A stretch of 64,000 bases of DNA from Chloroflexota bacterium (GTDB taxonomy: Bacteria > Chloroflexota > Anaerolineae > B4-G1 > SLSP01): contig JAKQHY010000081.1 in NCBI GenBank assembly GCA_029555965.1, positions 1-64,000 on the forward strand. Direction: 5' to 3'. Each line of letters begins with the position of its first letter. Position 1 is the stretch's first letter. The translations under genes were made by a program, and so were the position numbers. The notes beneath the pieces are model-generated. The model did not search any database, was not told the origin of the DNA, and saw only the letters and a list, made by a program, of their open reading frames with translations. This document shows positions 14,213-22,726 of this stretch, one piece after another.

Positions 14213-17047
14213 TTATAGACCCTGACTGTCTTTTTCCACTTCTTTGCTCAGTGTTTCTACCCATTGTTCCAGTCCATCCGGGCCGCCGCAATAGTCCGCG
14301 CCTTTTTCGAGCACTTCCTCAAGGTCTTCGATGGCGTCGTGCATGGTGACGACGACGATGCTTGCGGATTGGGTTTCTCGCGTGCATTTAAGGGTGCGCA
14401 GAATTTCGTAATCATTCATGCGCGAGAGGAGCGCGTTCAGAATGATGAAACGCGGTTGCTCGGCCAGCGCCTTGCTGACGCCTTCGGTGGTATCCGTGGC
14501 GCTGACGACATCGTACCCTTTCTCGTGGAACACCTTGGTGATGGTGTCTACCGCCGAGGCGTCTTCCTCGATGACCAGCACTTTTTTGCGTCCCTCGCCG
14601 CGCGCGGCGCGCATCAGCAACCGTTCGACCGTGGCTAATACTTCGCCAATGTTGATCGGTTTGGTCAAATAGGCGTCAGCGCCCAGGCGGTAGCCTTTTT
14701 CGCGATCTTCCAACACGGAGAGGATCATAACCGGGATGTCGGCGGTTTTTTCATCACTGCGCAGGGCGCTGATGGCGTCGAAGCCGCTGATGCCGGGCAT
14801 CATCAAATCCATAATGATGAGATTGGGTCGGGCTACCCGCGCGGCATTGAGGCCCGCCACGCCATCGGCTGCCTGGAGAACCGTGTAGCCGGCCTCGGTC
14901 AACTCCTGGTCGAGAAGCTCGCGGATGTTGCTTTCGTCATCTACGACCAGAATGCGCAGCCCTTGGGGGGCAAGCTCGCCGGTGACTTCAGTATGCGCCC
15001 GGATTTCTTCCACCAGGGGCGCGAGGGTGGGCTGCTGGTTCCGCGCCGGCAGCACAAAGGTGAAGGTGCTGCCCTGTCCCAGGCTGCTTTCCGCCCAGAT
15101 GCGCCCGCCGTGATGTTCCACGATTTCTTTGGAGATGGTCAGCCCCAGGCCGGTGCCTTTGGGCCGATTCGTCATCAGGTCGCCCACCTGTTTGAATTTC
15201 TCAAAGACTTTTTCCAAATCCTCCTGGGCGATGCCAATGCCGGTATCCTGCACGCTCACCGCAATCCACGGCCCTTCCGCCAGGTCGTGCAGATGCGCGC
15301 CGAAGGGTAATTCTGGCGTTCCGACGCCATCCGCCTGAAGCGTGAACGACTGCGCGCTGACCTGGATGCTGCCGGCGTCGGTGAACTTGATGGCGTTGGA
15401 AAGCAGGTTGGTGACGACCTGCGTCATGCGATCCCGATCTATGTAGACTTGCGGCAGAGAGGGCGCGGAAATAGTTTCTACCGACAACCCTTTGCTCTGC
15501 GCCAGGGCCGAAGTGGCTGCGATGGCGTTCTGGATAACGTCGGCAAGGTGGGCGTTGTCCATGTGCCACTCCACCTTGCCGGCCTCGATTTTGGCAATAT
15601 CCAGCACGTCATTGATGAGTCGGGTGAGGCGTTCGGCCTCAGTCACGATGATGTCCAGATTGTCGCGGATGCGCTGGGTAGCTTGCTGCGCGCGCCGGTC
15701 GTCTTCTGGAATCAGCGGGGCAATATTGCGTTCGAACGTTTTGAGAATGAGCTTGCCAAACCCCAGCACTGAGGTCAACGGGGTGCGCAATTCGTGGGAG
15801 ACGGTGGAGATGAAGTCGGTCTTCATCTGATCTACCTCGGCCTCATGGGTGATGTCGTGCAGAATGGCGACGGCGCCCAGAACGGTGGCGAGCGCTTCGC
15901 GTTCCACCAGCGCACAGGCCACGACTTTGTAGACGCGCGCCTTGCCGTCTCCAGGGATTTTCCAGAGGATGTTGAGCGTGAAGATCTGTTCCGGCATTGT
16001 GAGCGCTTCCGCCACCAATGCCATCAATTCGGGGATGGGCAAAACGGTGTGGAGCGCTTGCCCGCGCAGTTGTTCGCCCGGCTGCGCGACAATCTGCGCG
16101 AAGGCCGGGTTTGCCAGCGCAATCCGACCGTCAAGTTGGGTGACGACCAGACCTTCGGCGATGTTGAGGAGAATGGTGTTGAGGCGGTTGCGTTCTTCAC
16201 GCACTTCGGCGGTGCGCTCCTTGACCCGCTCCTCAAGTTCGTGATTGTAGGCCTGCAATTTTCCATAGAGCTGGCTGATTTTGATAGACATCTGGTTGAA
16301 GGCGCGCGCCAGGTCGCCGATTTCATCGTTGGAAATTTGCGGGATGGTGTAGCCGAAGTGCCCCTGGAGCAGTTCGGCGGCGCCCTTGTGCAATTGCTGG
16401 ACGGGATGATAAAAGACGACAATCATCAACAGCGTGGCCGCTGCGATCGCCAGGAGAATGCCGCCGCCCAGGATGGGCGCTACTTGTGAAAGCGTGCGTT
16501 GTTCCAGCAACTGGCTGGCCTCAGCGCTGAGCGAGGCTTCGAGGATGCCGATGATCGCCTCGCCATCCTCGGTCGGCGCCACAAGGGGGGCGACGAAGCC
16601 GTAATAGGCTCCAAACTCGTCTGTATAACGGACCGGGCGAGTCTGCCCGTCGGCAAGGGTCGCCCGGTGCGCGTCGGTGGGGTAGAAGAAGGGATATCCT
16701 ACGCCGCTGTAGTCGCTGTCTACCCAATAGTAGAAATACCCGTCTTTGGCGTAGTAGATACCAATCCATTCGATGTTGCCCATAGCGACGGCGCGCGCGA
16801 GCGTCTCCGCGACTGCGGCATAGGCGTCGCCGTTTACGTCAATGGGGTGGTGAACCTGTTGGAGGGTGGGGAGGTCCACTTCGGCGGCGGTCAGCGCGGC
16901 GACGTGTTCCAGCCGGCGATCCATCTCCATTTGCCAGCGTTGGGTGCTGGCCTGGTAGATGCGATAGCCCGACAGTCCGATGCTCAGGACGATGATGAGG
17001 ATCAGGGGGGCGGTAATTTTAATGGAAACCGGGATCCGCAGTTTCAT
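14213..17047 (-). CDS. Hybrid sensor histidine kinase with two receiver domains
   Basis: 944 residues. TM1 at 10-30, extracytoplasmic sensor 31-190 (dCache-like, WIGIYYAKDGYFYYWVDSDY), TM2 about 193-213, HAMP 214-267 with coiled coil to 287, PAS about 290-400, HisKA with H418 (STVSHELRTPLTS), HATPase with NLLSNAIKF, DTGIGI and GTGLGLTIS, first receiver 698-812 (D747, K796) and second receiver 822-940. In the second receiver the phospho-acceptor position is Asn (N871 in FIILNALL) and the switch Lys is gone (YCGGPDG), so it is probably a pseudo-receiver. Last gene of a five-gene operon; its ATG overlaps the preceding TGA. Signals through H418 to D747; no separate response regulator is nearby. 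Confidence 0.92.
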   Translation of the reverse strand: MKLRIPVSIKITAPLILIIVLSIGLSGYRIYQASTQRWQMEMDRRLEHVAALTAAEVDLPTLQQVHHPIDVNGDAYAAVAETLARAVAMGNIEWIGIYYAKDGYFYYWVDSDYSGVGYPFFYPTDAHRATLADGQTRPVRYTDEFGAYYGFVAPLVAPTEDGEAIIGILEASLSAEASQLLEQRTLSQVAPILGGGILLAIAAATLLMIVVFYHPVQQLHKGAAELLQGHFGYTIPQISNDEIGDLARAFNQMSIKISQLYGKLQAYNHELEERVKERTAEVREERNRLNTILLNIAEGLVVTQLDGRIALANPAFAQIVAQPGEQLRGQALHTVLPIPELMALVAEALTMPEQIFTLNILWKIPGDGKARVYKVVACALVEREALATVLGAVAILHDITHEAEVDQMKTDFISTVSHELRTPLTSVLGFGKLILKTFERNIAPLIPEDDRRAQQATQRIRDNLDIIVTEAERLTRLINDVLDIAKIEAGKVEWHMDNAHLADVIQNAIAATSALAQSKGLSVETISAPSLPQVYIDRDRMTQVVTNLLSNAIKFTDAGSIQVSAQSFTLQADGVGTPELPFGAHLHDLAEGPWIAVSVQDTGIGIAQEDLEKVFEKFKQVGDLMTNRPKGTGLGLTISKEIVEHHGGRIWAESSLGQGSTFTFVLPARNQQPTLAPLVEEIRAHTEVTGELAPQGLRILVVDDESNIRELLDQELTEAGYTVLQAADGVAGLNAARVARPNLIIMDLMMPGISGFDAISALRSDEKTADIPVMILSVLEDREKGYRLGADAYLTKPINIGEVLATVERLLMRAARGEGRKKVLVIEEDASAVDTITKVFHEKGYDVVSATDTTEGVSKALAEQPRFIILNALLSRMNDYEILRTLKCTRETQSASIVVVTMHDAIEDLEEVLEKGADYCGGPDGLEQWVETLSKEVEKDSQGL

Positions 17048-18024
17048 GGGGTGACCTCAAGGGTTTGCCGCACGGCGCCATCCGCGCCAAAAACCCAGGC
17101 GACGTTGTTGTAGCCATCTGTGGCGTACACCGCGCCATCGGGGCCGACGGCCAGTTGCAGGACTTGCCAGAGTTCGATGTTCGGCGGGGCGATGCTGGCG
17201 ATCAGGCGTCCCTCTGGATCGAAACTCTGAATGCGGCGGTTGGCATTGTCGGCGACGTACAGCCGCCCTGTGACCTCATCCACGGCCAGGCCCTGCGGAT
17301 AGGCCAGTTGCGCCGGGCCGTCGCCATATTCGCCAAAGCTGTTGCGATAGGTGAGGGTTGGGACGCCCTCCGCTGTGAAATCCAGGGTGAATTGCTGGAT
17401 GCGACTGTTGATGTTGTCCGAAAGGTAGACAAAGTCGCGGGTGTCATCCACGGCTACGTCGTTGATGCCGTTGAACTGGCCGGCGGCGCTGCCAACTTCG
17501 CCAAAGAAGACGCCGAGCAGGTTGCCCTCGGCATTGAAGATGCGCAGGGTGTTGGTGTTGAAACCCACGATGTAAAGCCGATCCTGTGTGTCAATGTCCA
17601 GGCCATAGGGTTTCTCGGTGGGAAGCTCGGTGTTCAGGTAGTCCTGCCCCCCGACCTCGCGTATGAACTGACCGTTGGGGGAGAAGACCCGCACGCCATC
17701 ATGAATCAGGTCGCCCTCGCTTGAAAGGATGAAATTGCAGACGGCGATGTTGCCTTGCGAGTCCAGGGCGGTGTCCCACCCCGTGTGCAGGTCGCTCGGT
17801 CCAACTCCGAACTTGCCGAAGGTCCCTAATACTTTGCCCGCTGCGCTGAAGTGGACGATACGGTAGTTGCCGCGATCCATCACGTAAACGCTGCCGTCCG
17901 GCGCGACCGCCACCCCGTTGGGCCGCAGCAGCGGCTTGGGCGCGCAGGCGGTGAGGAGCAATAGGGCGAATAGCAAATAGCGAATGGCGAATAATGAGGG
18001 GTAGCGCCGGGTTTTCGGCTTCAT
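17044..18024 (-). CDS. NHL-repeat lipoprotein
   Basis: 326 residues from the ATG at 18022-18024, which overlaps the methyltransferase stop (ATGA). Lipobox LLLLTAC at about residues 21-27. Then six NHL-type beta-propeller blades, e.g. PNGVAVAPDGSVYVMDRGNY, GWDTALDSQGNIAVCNF, PYGLDIDTQDRLYIVGFNTN, INDVAVDDTRDFVYLSDNIN, PQGLAVDEVTGRLYVADNAN and LQLAVGPDGAVYATDGYNNV. Probably a ligand- or protein-binding propeller on the outside of the membrane. Its stop overlaps the start of the hybrid kinase, so it may present a signal to that sensor; that link is inference from coupling. Confidence 0.8.
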   Translation of the reverse strand: MKPKTRRYPSLFAIRYLLFALLLLTACAPKPLLRPNGVAVAPDGSVYVMDRGNYRIVHFSAAGKVLGTFGKFGVGPSDLHTGWDTALDSQGNIAVCNFILSSEGDLIHDGVRVFSPNGQFIREVGGQDYLNTELPTEKPYGLDIDTQDRLYIVGFNTNTLRIFNAEGNLLGVFFGEVGSAAGQFNGINDVAVDDTRDFVYLSDNINSRIQQFTLDFTAEGVPTLTYRNSFGEYGDGPAQLAYPQGLAVDEVTGRLYVADNANRRIQSFDPEGRLIASIAPPNIELWQVLQLAVGPDGAVYATDGYNNVAWVFGADGAVRQTLEVTP

Positions 18025-18707
18025 AAGCGTTTCCACCATACGCCGGTACACTCCGGCACAATCACCCCATACTGCGCGACGATGTCTTTGGCGAATTTCT
18101 CACCAAAGAAGAAGCCGGTGAGGGCTTCTGCCTGGGCTTCATCGTCAAACTGGAAGTCGGTGCGAATCCAGGTGGACTCAAACCCTTGTGTTTTGAGAAA
18201 GGTGTAATAATCGGCCAGGTTGGGATAGTCAACGGGCGTTTCGTGGCCGGTGCCTTTGGTTTCGATGATGATGATAGTTCCACCGGGGCGTAGCACGCGC
18301 TCAAATTCGCGCAGCGTTTGGGCGACCTGCGTTTGCCACGTCTCCCGGTAGTTGACAACGAGCATACACACGCTCCACCCGGAAAGAACGAGGTCGGCGC
18401 TGGCGTCCGGCGCGGGCAGCGCGCGATGGTCGGCCACGGCAAAGTGTGTGTTGCGCGCCTCGTGGCATAGCCGGGCCGCTTCGCCGAGCATCGCCGGCGA
18501 GAGGTCGAAAGCGCGTAGACTGTAAACGTGCGGGGCCAGCAGCGCCGTCAACCGCCCCGTCCCCGCGCCGCTTTCGATCACGTCCCGCCCCGCCGCCGGG
18601 ACGATGGCGTTGAGCGTCGGCAGCAGGTTGTGTTCGTAATCTTCATAGGCGACCAATTGTGCGTACAGGTCAGCCTGGTGGTTGTAGATATGGTTATAAT
18701 CGGGCAT
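18021..18707 (-). CDS. SAM-dependent methyltransferase (class I)
   Basis: 228 residues. Motif I is DVIESGAGTGRLTALLAPHV, an E-x-G-x-G-x-G variant of the SAM loop; motif II region LRAFDLSPAMLGEAARLCH; motif III SADLVLSGWSVCMLVVNYRE; post-motif LREFERVLRPGGTIIIIETK. This fits Methyltransf_11/25 small-molecule methyltransferases. The substrate is unknown. Two bases separate it from the preceding DUF4230 gene, and it shares ATGA with the next, so it is an internal operon gene. No membrane segments. Confidence 0.8.
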   Translation of the reverse strand: MPDYNHIYNHQADLYAQLVAYEDYEHNLLPTLNAIVPAAGRDVIESGAGTGRLTALLAPHVYSLRAFDLSPAMLGEAARLCHEARNTHFAVADHRALPAPDASADLVLSGWSVCMLVVNYRETWQTQVAQTLREFERVLRPGGTIIIIETKGTGHETPVDYPNLADYYTFLKTQGFESTWIRTDFQFDDEAQAEALTGFFFGEKFAKDIVAQYGVIVPECTGVWWKRL

Positions 18708-18709
18708 AG

Positions 18710-19471
18710 CTACTCATTCTTAATTTCAATCCGTATGAATTCAAATCCCAACGATCTCAGGAAGCTTTCCAGATACAGTTTACCATTTTTCTCGGCCTGT
18801 TCCAAGATGCCACGCTCCTGCGCCCAACTGAGGAGGTGCGCTTCGGCGATGCGGCGGGCCTCGGTCTCCAGATTGGGATCGGGCTTGCGGAAGAGGCCGG
18901 TGGCGCGCTCGTAGACGAAGGTGCATTCATTGTCAATGCGGCTGTACAGGATTTCGGCCGGCGGCAGGATAATGACGACGGATTTGCCGCTCACGGTGAT
19001 GTCGGCCTCGGTCACTTTCATCATGTCGAACCCGGCGACGACTTCACCCTCAGCGATGAGCAGCAGGCGGTCTTTGGCGAACTGCTCCCACAGACTGCTC
19101 GGTGGATCGTGAACTTCGACGATGTCGCGCATGGTAAACTGCGTCGTTTCCAACTTGCCGAAGGCGTGGATGCCGGTGATGACGATGATGGGGGTGGGGG
19201 AGGGTGTGAGCGTTGGGGTCCAGGTCGGCGTGGGGGGCGGCGTTCTGGTCGGCGTAGGTGTGGCTGTGCTGGTGGCGGTGGCTGTCGGCGTGGGCGTGCG
19301 GGTGGGTGCGCGGGTGGGGGTGGGGGGGATGACGGTGGCTGTCGGCGTGGGCGCCCCGCGAAGTTGCAGCAGCGTGATCAGGCCGATGACGCCTAGCAGG
19401 ACGCCAATCGCGGCGGCGATAAGGATGAGGAGCTGCCAGAGGGGAAGTTCGGTTAATTTGCGGGTGAACAT
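18710..19471 (-). CDS. DUF4230-domain membrane-anchored protein
   Basis: 253 residues. TM helix at about 13-37, then a 55-residue Thr/Pro linker (TPTRAPTRTPTPTATATSTA...), then a DUF4230 domain (about 105-250: LETTQFTMRDIVEVHDPPSS, LLLIAEGEVVAGFDMMKVTE, VIILPPAEILYSRIDNECTF). The family is a membrane-tethered domain of unknown function. It sits one base after the DUF1475 gene stop and two bases before the methyltransferase start. The linker DNA is a GT-rich low-complexity repeat (19190-19350). Confidence 0.75.
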   Translation of the reverse strand: MFTRKLTELPLWQLLILIAAAIGVLLGVIGLITLLQLRGAPTPTATVIPPTPTRAPTRTPTPTATATSTATPTPTRTPPPTPTWTPTLTPSPTPIIVITGIHAFGKLETTQFTMRDIVEVHDPPSSLWEQFAKDRLLLIAEGEVVAGFDMMKVTEADITVSGKSVVIILPPAEILYSRIDNECTFVYERATGLFRKPDPNLETEARRIAEAHLLSWAQERGILEQAEKNGKLYLESFLRSLGFEFIRIEIKNE

Positions 19472-19472
19472 T

Positions 19473-19802
19473 TCACTCTACCCGTCCCCCCATCCAAAAC
19501 CTCTTCCAATCCCCCTGACTCTTCACCAGTGCCAGCAGCACATACAGCGCCGCCGTCCAATTCCCCAGGATCATCATCAGAACAACCCAGACGACCGCGG
19601 CGATTAAGGATTTCTCGCGGTACACAATCCACATCGAGAAGATGATGAACCCCACGTACAGATCCACCAGCGACACGATCCCCCACGGATGCGACGTGAT
19701 CCACGCGCCTTCCGTGGCAAAATCGCCGGCTACAAACGCATACAGAATCGCGCCGGTCATAGCAATCAGGCCGATAAGGGCGATGATTTTGGCGATGTTC
19801 AT
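19473..19802 (-). CDS. DUF1475-family membrane protein
   Basis: 109 residues with GGAGG before the ATG. Four predicted short membrane segments (KIIALIGLIAMTGAILYAFV, WGIVSLVDLYVGFIIFSMWI, LIAAVVWVVLMMILGNWTAA, ALYVLLALV). The motifs HPWGIVSLVDLYVGF and YREKSLIAAVVWVVLMM match my memory of the DUF1475 family, small membrane proteins of unknown role. First gene of the operon running down to the hybrid kinase at 14213. Confidence 0.65.
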   Translation of the reverse strand: MNIAKIIALIGLIAMTGAILYAFVAGDFATEGAWITSHPWGIVSLVDLYVGFIIFSMWIVYREKSLIAAVVWVVLMMILGNWTAALYVLLALVKSQGDWKRFWMGGRVE

Positions 19803-19868
19803 AGAGCCTCCTGTTCCGTATTACGTAGTGCGTATGGCGTGAGGCTGTCGCCCCTCACTCCTAACTCC

Positions 19869-20654
19869 TCACTTCCCCTTCGGAAACCACGGGATAAACT
19901 CGCTCGTTCGTTCCGCATATTCTTTGTAACCGGGCTTGGTTTCCTTGAGGGACTTTTCCAACAGTGACACGCCGGAGACGCGCAGGAGCAGACCGGTCAT
20001 CAGGATGGGGCTGAAGATCGTCCAACCACCGCCCGCCGCCAGCGCGACGAGGTAGTACGCCCACCACTGCGTTGCGTCGCCAAAATAGTTGGGATGCCGG
20101 GTGTATCGCCAGACGCCGGTGTCAAGCACTTTGCCCTTGTTGGCCGGGTTTGCCTTGAAGCGCGCCAACTGCCAGTCGCCGACGCCCTCGAAGAAGAAGC
20201 CGACAAGCCAAACCGGCAGGGCGAGGAAATCCAGCCAGATCAGCCGCGCCGGATGCGCGCCAATCTGCGCGGCGAGCAGGGGCGCGGCCACGATCCATAA
20301 GATCACGCCTTGCACAAAGAATACCTTGAAGAAGCTGTACCACCACCATTTGGCGCCCGCTTCTTTGCGCCATGCCTGATAGCGAAAGTCCTCCGGCTTG
20401 CCCCAGTTGCGGATGAGGATGTGCAGCGACAGCCGCAGCCCCCACACCGTCACCAGCCCGCAAAGCAGCGCCTTGCGCGTCACCACCCCGCCGGGCGTGA
20501 GCAGAAACGCTGCCCACGCTATGATGACGAACCCCGTCCCCCAAAAGATGTCCACGATGCTGGAGTTTTTCAGCGCGAGACTGACCAGCCACAATGTCGT
20601 CATCAGACCAAGAATGAGAAGACCGAGCGTTAAGTAGATGGGTAAGAAGTTCAT
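19869..20654 (-). CDS. DUF1295 / steroid 5-alpha-reductase-like membrane protein
   Basis: 261 residues from the ATG at 20652-20654 with AAGGAG upstream; the longer frame upstream is repeat-derived (SRKGAKTQRF). About six membrane helices. The signature GVWRYTRHPNYFGDATQWWA is the conserved C-terminal block of the DUF1295 / isoprenylcysteine methyltransferase-like fold, and PGYKEYAERTSEFIPWFP the usual tail. NSSIVDIFWGTGFV is the N-terminal conserved block. The family includes NAD(P)H-dependent enoyl/steroid reductases but most bacterial members are uncharacterised. Stands alone; 66 bases to the next gene. Confidence 0.85.
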   Translation of the reverse strand: MNFLPIYLTLGLLILGLMTTLWLVSLALKNSSIVDIFWGTGFVIIAWAAFLLTPGGVVTRKALLCGLVTVWGLRLSLHILIRNWGKPEDFRYQAWRKEAGAKWWWYSFFKVFFVQGVILWIVAAPLLAAQIGAHPARLIWLDFLALPVWLVGFFFEGVGDWQLARFKANPANKGKVLDTGVWRYTRHPNYFGDATQWWAYYLVALAAGGGWTIFSPILMTGLLLRVSGVSLLEKSLKETKPGYKEYAERTSEFIPWFPKGK

Positions 20655-20705
20655 AGAGATACTCCTTCCAAATGGCGAATAACGAATGGCGAATGGCGAG
20701 TTACA

Positions 20706-20738
20706 AAACCTTTGCGTCTTTGCGCCTTTGCGTGAAAA
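20706..20738. repeat. Intergenic repeat of ctttgcg units
   Basis: acctttgcgtctttgcgcctttgcgtgaaaa, a 9-base-periodic motif also seen at 53809-53840, 53898-53925, 55051-55080 and 55101-55138, often as facing inverted pairs. Confidence 0.7.
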
Positions 20739-20742
20739 AAAA

Positions 20743-21588
20743 TCAGGGTTGCGCTGGCGCGCTGATGACCGCAAAGCCCACCGCGTCCGGCCCGATATGC
20801 GCGCCGATGACTGGCGTGATGTCCATTGTCAGGATGTCGCCGTCCGGCAGTAGCGCCGCCGCCCGCTCGCGCAGCTCGGCGACACGGTCGGACGTGTGCG
20901 TGTGGACGATGGCGACGCGCTCCTGCGCGCCGACCTCACGCAGCATTTCGATCACCCGCTGCGTGGCGCGCTCCCGTGTCCGTACTCGCTCCGATCCAGG
21001 TTTGCCGTTGTGCATCGTCAGAATGGGTTTGAGTTGCAGGAGCGATCCGATCCCAGCAACGAAGGCGTTCATCCGGCCGCTGCGCCTCAGAAATTCCAGT
21101 GTGTCGAGCGCGGCGAACACGCGCGAACGTTGAATTTGGGCATTGAGCGCGGCCAGGATTTCAACAACGGGGCGCCCGGCTGCTGCCAACTTCGCCGCCG
21201 TCTCGACGAGAAAGCCGGTTCCCAAACTCAATTGCTGGGAATCGAACACCATGACCGGTATTGAAGTAGTCTCTTCGGCCGCTTTGAGCGCCACATTGAC
21301 CATCGCGCTCAGGGCCGATGAGATGTGGATGGATAGCACCGAGGTTGCGCCCTCATCGGCCAACATGTTATAGATCGCGTGGAACTTCTGTAGTGACGGG
21401 ACTGCCGTGGTGGGGTGGACGGGGAAGGTTGGCAGTCTCGTGTAAAATTCCTCGCGCGTCATATCAATGCCGTCGAGGTAACTCTGCTTGCCTACATTGA
21501 TGTAGAGTGGTATGACTTGAATGGCGTATCGCGCAATCGTCTCGGCGGGTAGATCGCAGGTGCTGTCGGTCACGATTCTGACAGTCAT
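20743..21588 (-). CDS. degV-like: DegV family protein (fatty-acid-binding)
   Basis: 281 residues, AAGGAG before the ATG. IVTDSTCDLPAETIARYAIQ is the N-terminal DegV signature; TREEFYTRLPTFPVHPTTAV (with the lipid-head-contacting TT pair), LSIHISSALSAM and VFDSQQLSLGTGFLV follow in order, then the C-terminal lobe (SGRMNAFVAGIGSLLQLKPI). Length is typical (280). The related FakB proteins bind fatty acids for the FakA kinase; no fakA is seen in this window. Ten bases from the DUF4345-like gene that precedes it on the minus strand. Confidence 0.9.
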   Translation of the reverse strand: MTVRIVTDSTCDLPAETIARYAIQVIPLYINVGKQSYLDGIDMTREEFYTRLPTFPVHPTTAVPSLQKFHAIYNMLADEGATSVLSIHISSALSAMVNVALKAAEETTSIPVMVFDSQQLSLGTGFLVETAAKLAAAGRPVVEILAALNAQIQRSRVFAALDTLEFLRRSGRMNAFVAGIGSLLQLKPILTMHNGKPGSERVRTRERATQRVIEMLREVGAQERVAIVHTHTSDRVAELRERAAALLPDGDILTMDITPVIGAHIGPDAVGFAVISAPAQP

Positions 21589-21597
21589 GGTAGCTCC

Positions 21598-21939
21598 TTA
21601 GAGGACTAAAATGACGCCCAGCACTACTTCAATGGCAAGACTGATGAGGTTCGACTGCGCGTAAGATTTGTCAAACACAATGGAGAACGCGCGTGCGGCG
21701 GCAATCGCCAGGTAGCCGATGCCGAGCATCAGATACGCCGTGTCGCCGAGGAACAGCGGCGTCACGCCCATGGCGATGAATAGCCCGCCGAAGATCGCGC
21801 GCATCTCTGATACACCGCGCACCCCCTCAGCTTTCAGGCCGATGAATCCGTAAGCCGCGGAGGGTTTGACGAAGGCCAGCAATCCGGTCGCTGTGGTGAC
21901 CAGCGCCGCGACAAGCTTCAAAACCATTCCGATGCTCAT
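21598..21939 (-). CDS. DUF4345-like small membrane protein
   Basis: 113 residues; GGAGGGGAT precedes the ATG at 21937-21939, which overlaps the upstream TGA (ATGA). Four predicted helices (MVLKLVAALVTTATGLLAFV, MRAIFGGLFIAMGVTPLFLG, AYLMLGIGYLAIAAARAFSI, NLISLAIEVVLGVILVL). The E-M-R-A-I-F-G-G-L block resembles DUF4345. Function unknown. Coupled to the pyrimidine-dimer glycosylase gene. Confidence 0.7.
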   Translation of the reverse strand: MSIGMVLKLVAALVTTATGLLAFVKPSAAYGFIGLKAEGVRGVSEMRAIFGGLFIAMGVTPLFLGDTAYLMLGIGYLAIAAARAFSIVFDKSYAQSNLISLAIEVVLGVILVL

Positions 21940-22403
21940 ATCCCCTCCAGCGAATCTTGCATGCGTGTTTCCGAACGTGTTTTTTCCCAGTCCGCCACCA
22001 CCCCTTCGATTACTGTGAAGCTGGGGTGTGGCGCCGGTGTGGTGATGGTCGCGAGCCTTTCGTAGCGTTCTCTGCTGCGCACTTTCAGCTTTTCCTTCAG
22101 GTGCTGCCACTCGTAGGCCAGTTGCCCCGTTGTCACCGTCAGGTGTTTTTCCGAAAAGTGCGGCCCGATTTTCTCCCGATTGAACGCAAATCCTCGCCGG
22201 GCGGCCTCTTCCCATATCGCCAGCAAATACCTGTCCAGCACGGCGACCGGCTCTGCCTGCGCCCTGAACCGTTCCAGTTGGGGATGATGTTGATAACCCT
22301 CAGTTTCGCCCAGCAGCACCTTGCGAGCTAACAGCCCTTCACGCCAGCAGGCTGTCAGCCCCCTGGCATCGAGGTAAGAGGGATGGATGCTCCATAACCG
22401 CAT
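21936..22403 (-). CDS. Pyrimidine dimer DNA glycosylase family protein
   Basis: 155 residues. MRLWSIHPSYLDARGLTACW, REGLLARKVLLGETEGYQHH, PQLERFRAQAEP and RGFAFNREKIGP match the Pyr_excise (PF03013) family, which is related to T4 endonuclease V and acts on UV-induced pyrimidine dimers by glycosylase/AP-lyase chemistry. The length is typical. Coupled by ATGA to a DUF4345-like membrane gene, so it is the first gene of a short unit that may include DegV. Activity is inferred from the family; many members are untested. Confidence 0.75.
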   Translation of the reverse strand: MRLWSIHPSYLDARGLTACWREGLLARKVLLGETEGYQHHPQLERFRAQAEPVAVLDRYLLAIWEEAARRGFAFNREKIGPHFSEKHLTVTTGQLAYEWQHLKEKLKVRSRERYERLATITTPAPHPSFTVIEGVVADWEKTRSETRMQDSLEGI

Positions 22404-22512
22404 AAGAGTTTTCCTGGAAAGTATTTCAACAGTATAACGGCATTATACAATGATTGGTATATCAGGTAAAATTCAGGTGTGATGTGCTGAACGTGACTAC
22501 ACGACTATCAGA

Positions 22513-22693
22513 CTAAGAACCTATCCGAAAATTATAGCGGCGTTGTGCCGCTGCGCCGGGTCTTGCGGCTAAAGCCGCTTTCAGGAAGGTATTTTTTCGT
22601 GGGCGGGCGTAGCCCGCCCACGAAAAATACCCTTCAAACCGCGCCTTTAGGCGCAAATCGTGGGCCAAAACGAATTTTCGGATAGATTCTAAG
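22513..22693. mobile_element. Palindromic MITE-like element, copy A
   Basis: 181 bp. Terminal inverted repeats: 22513-22533 (ctaagaacctatccgaaaat...) and 22673-22693, 18-19 of 21 matching. Both sides carry the direct repeat gactatcaga (22503-22512 and 22694-22703), fitting a 10-bp target duplication. Core of three hairpins: gcggctaaagccgc (22565-22578), a long stem with gggcgggcgtagcccgccc in its centre (22589-22630) and gcgcctttaggcgc (22641-22654). No coding capacity. It fills most of the spacer upstream of the FAH gene. Confidence 0.75.
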
Positions 22694-22726
22694 GACTATC
22701 AGACTATTTTTAAGGAGATCGCAACG

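Noticed and set aside
15794-16489. 231-codon plus-strand frame across the histidine kinase
   Set aside because: Shadow of the kinase; no signal or motif.
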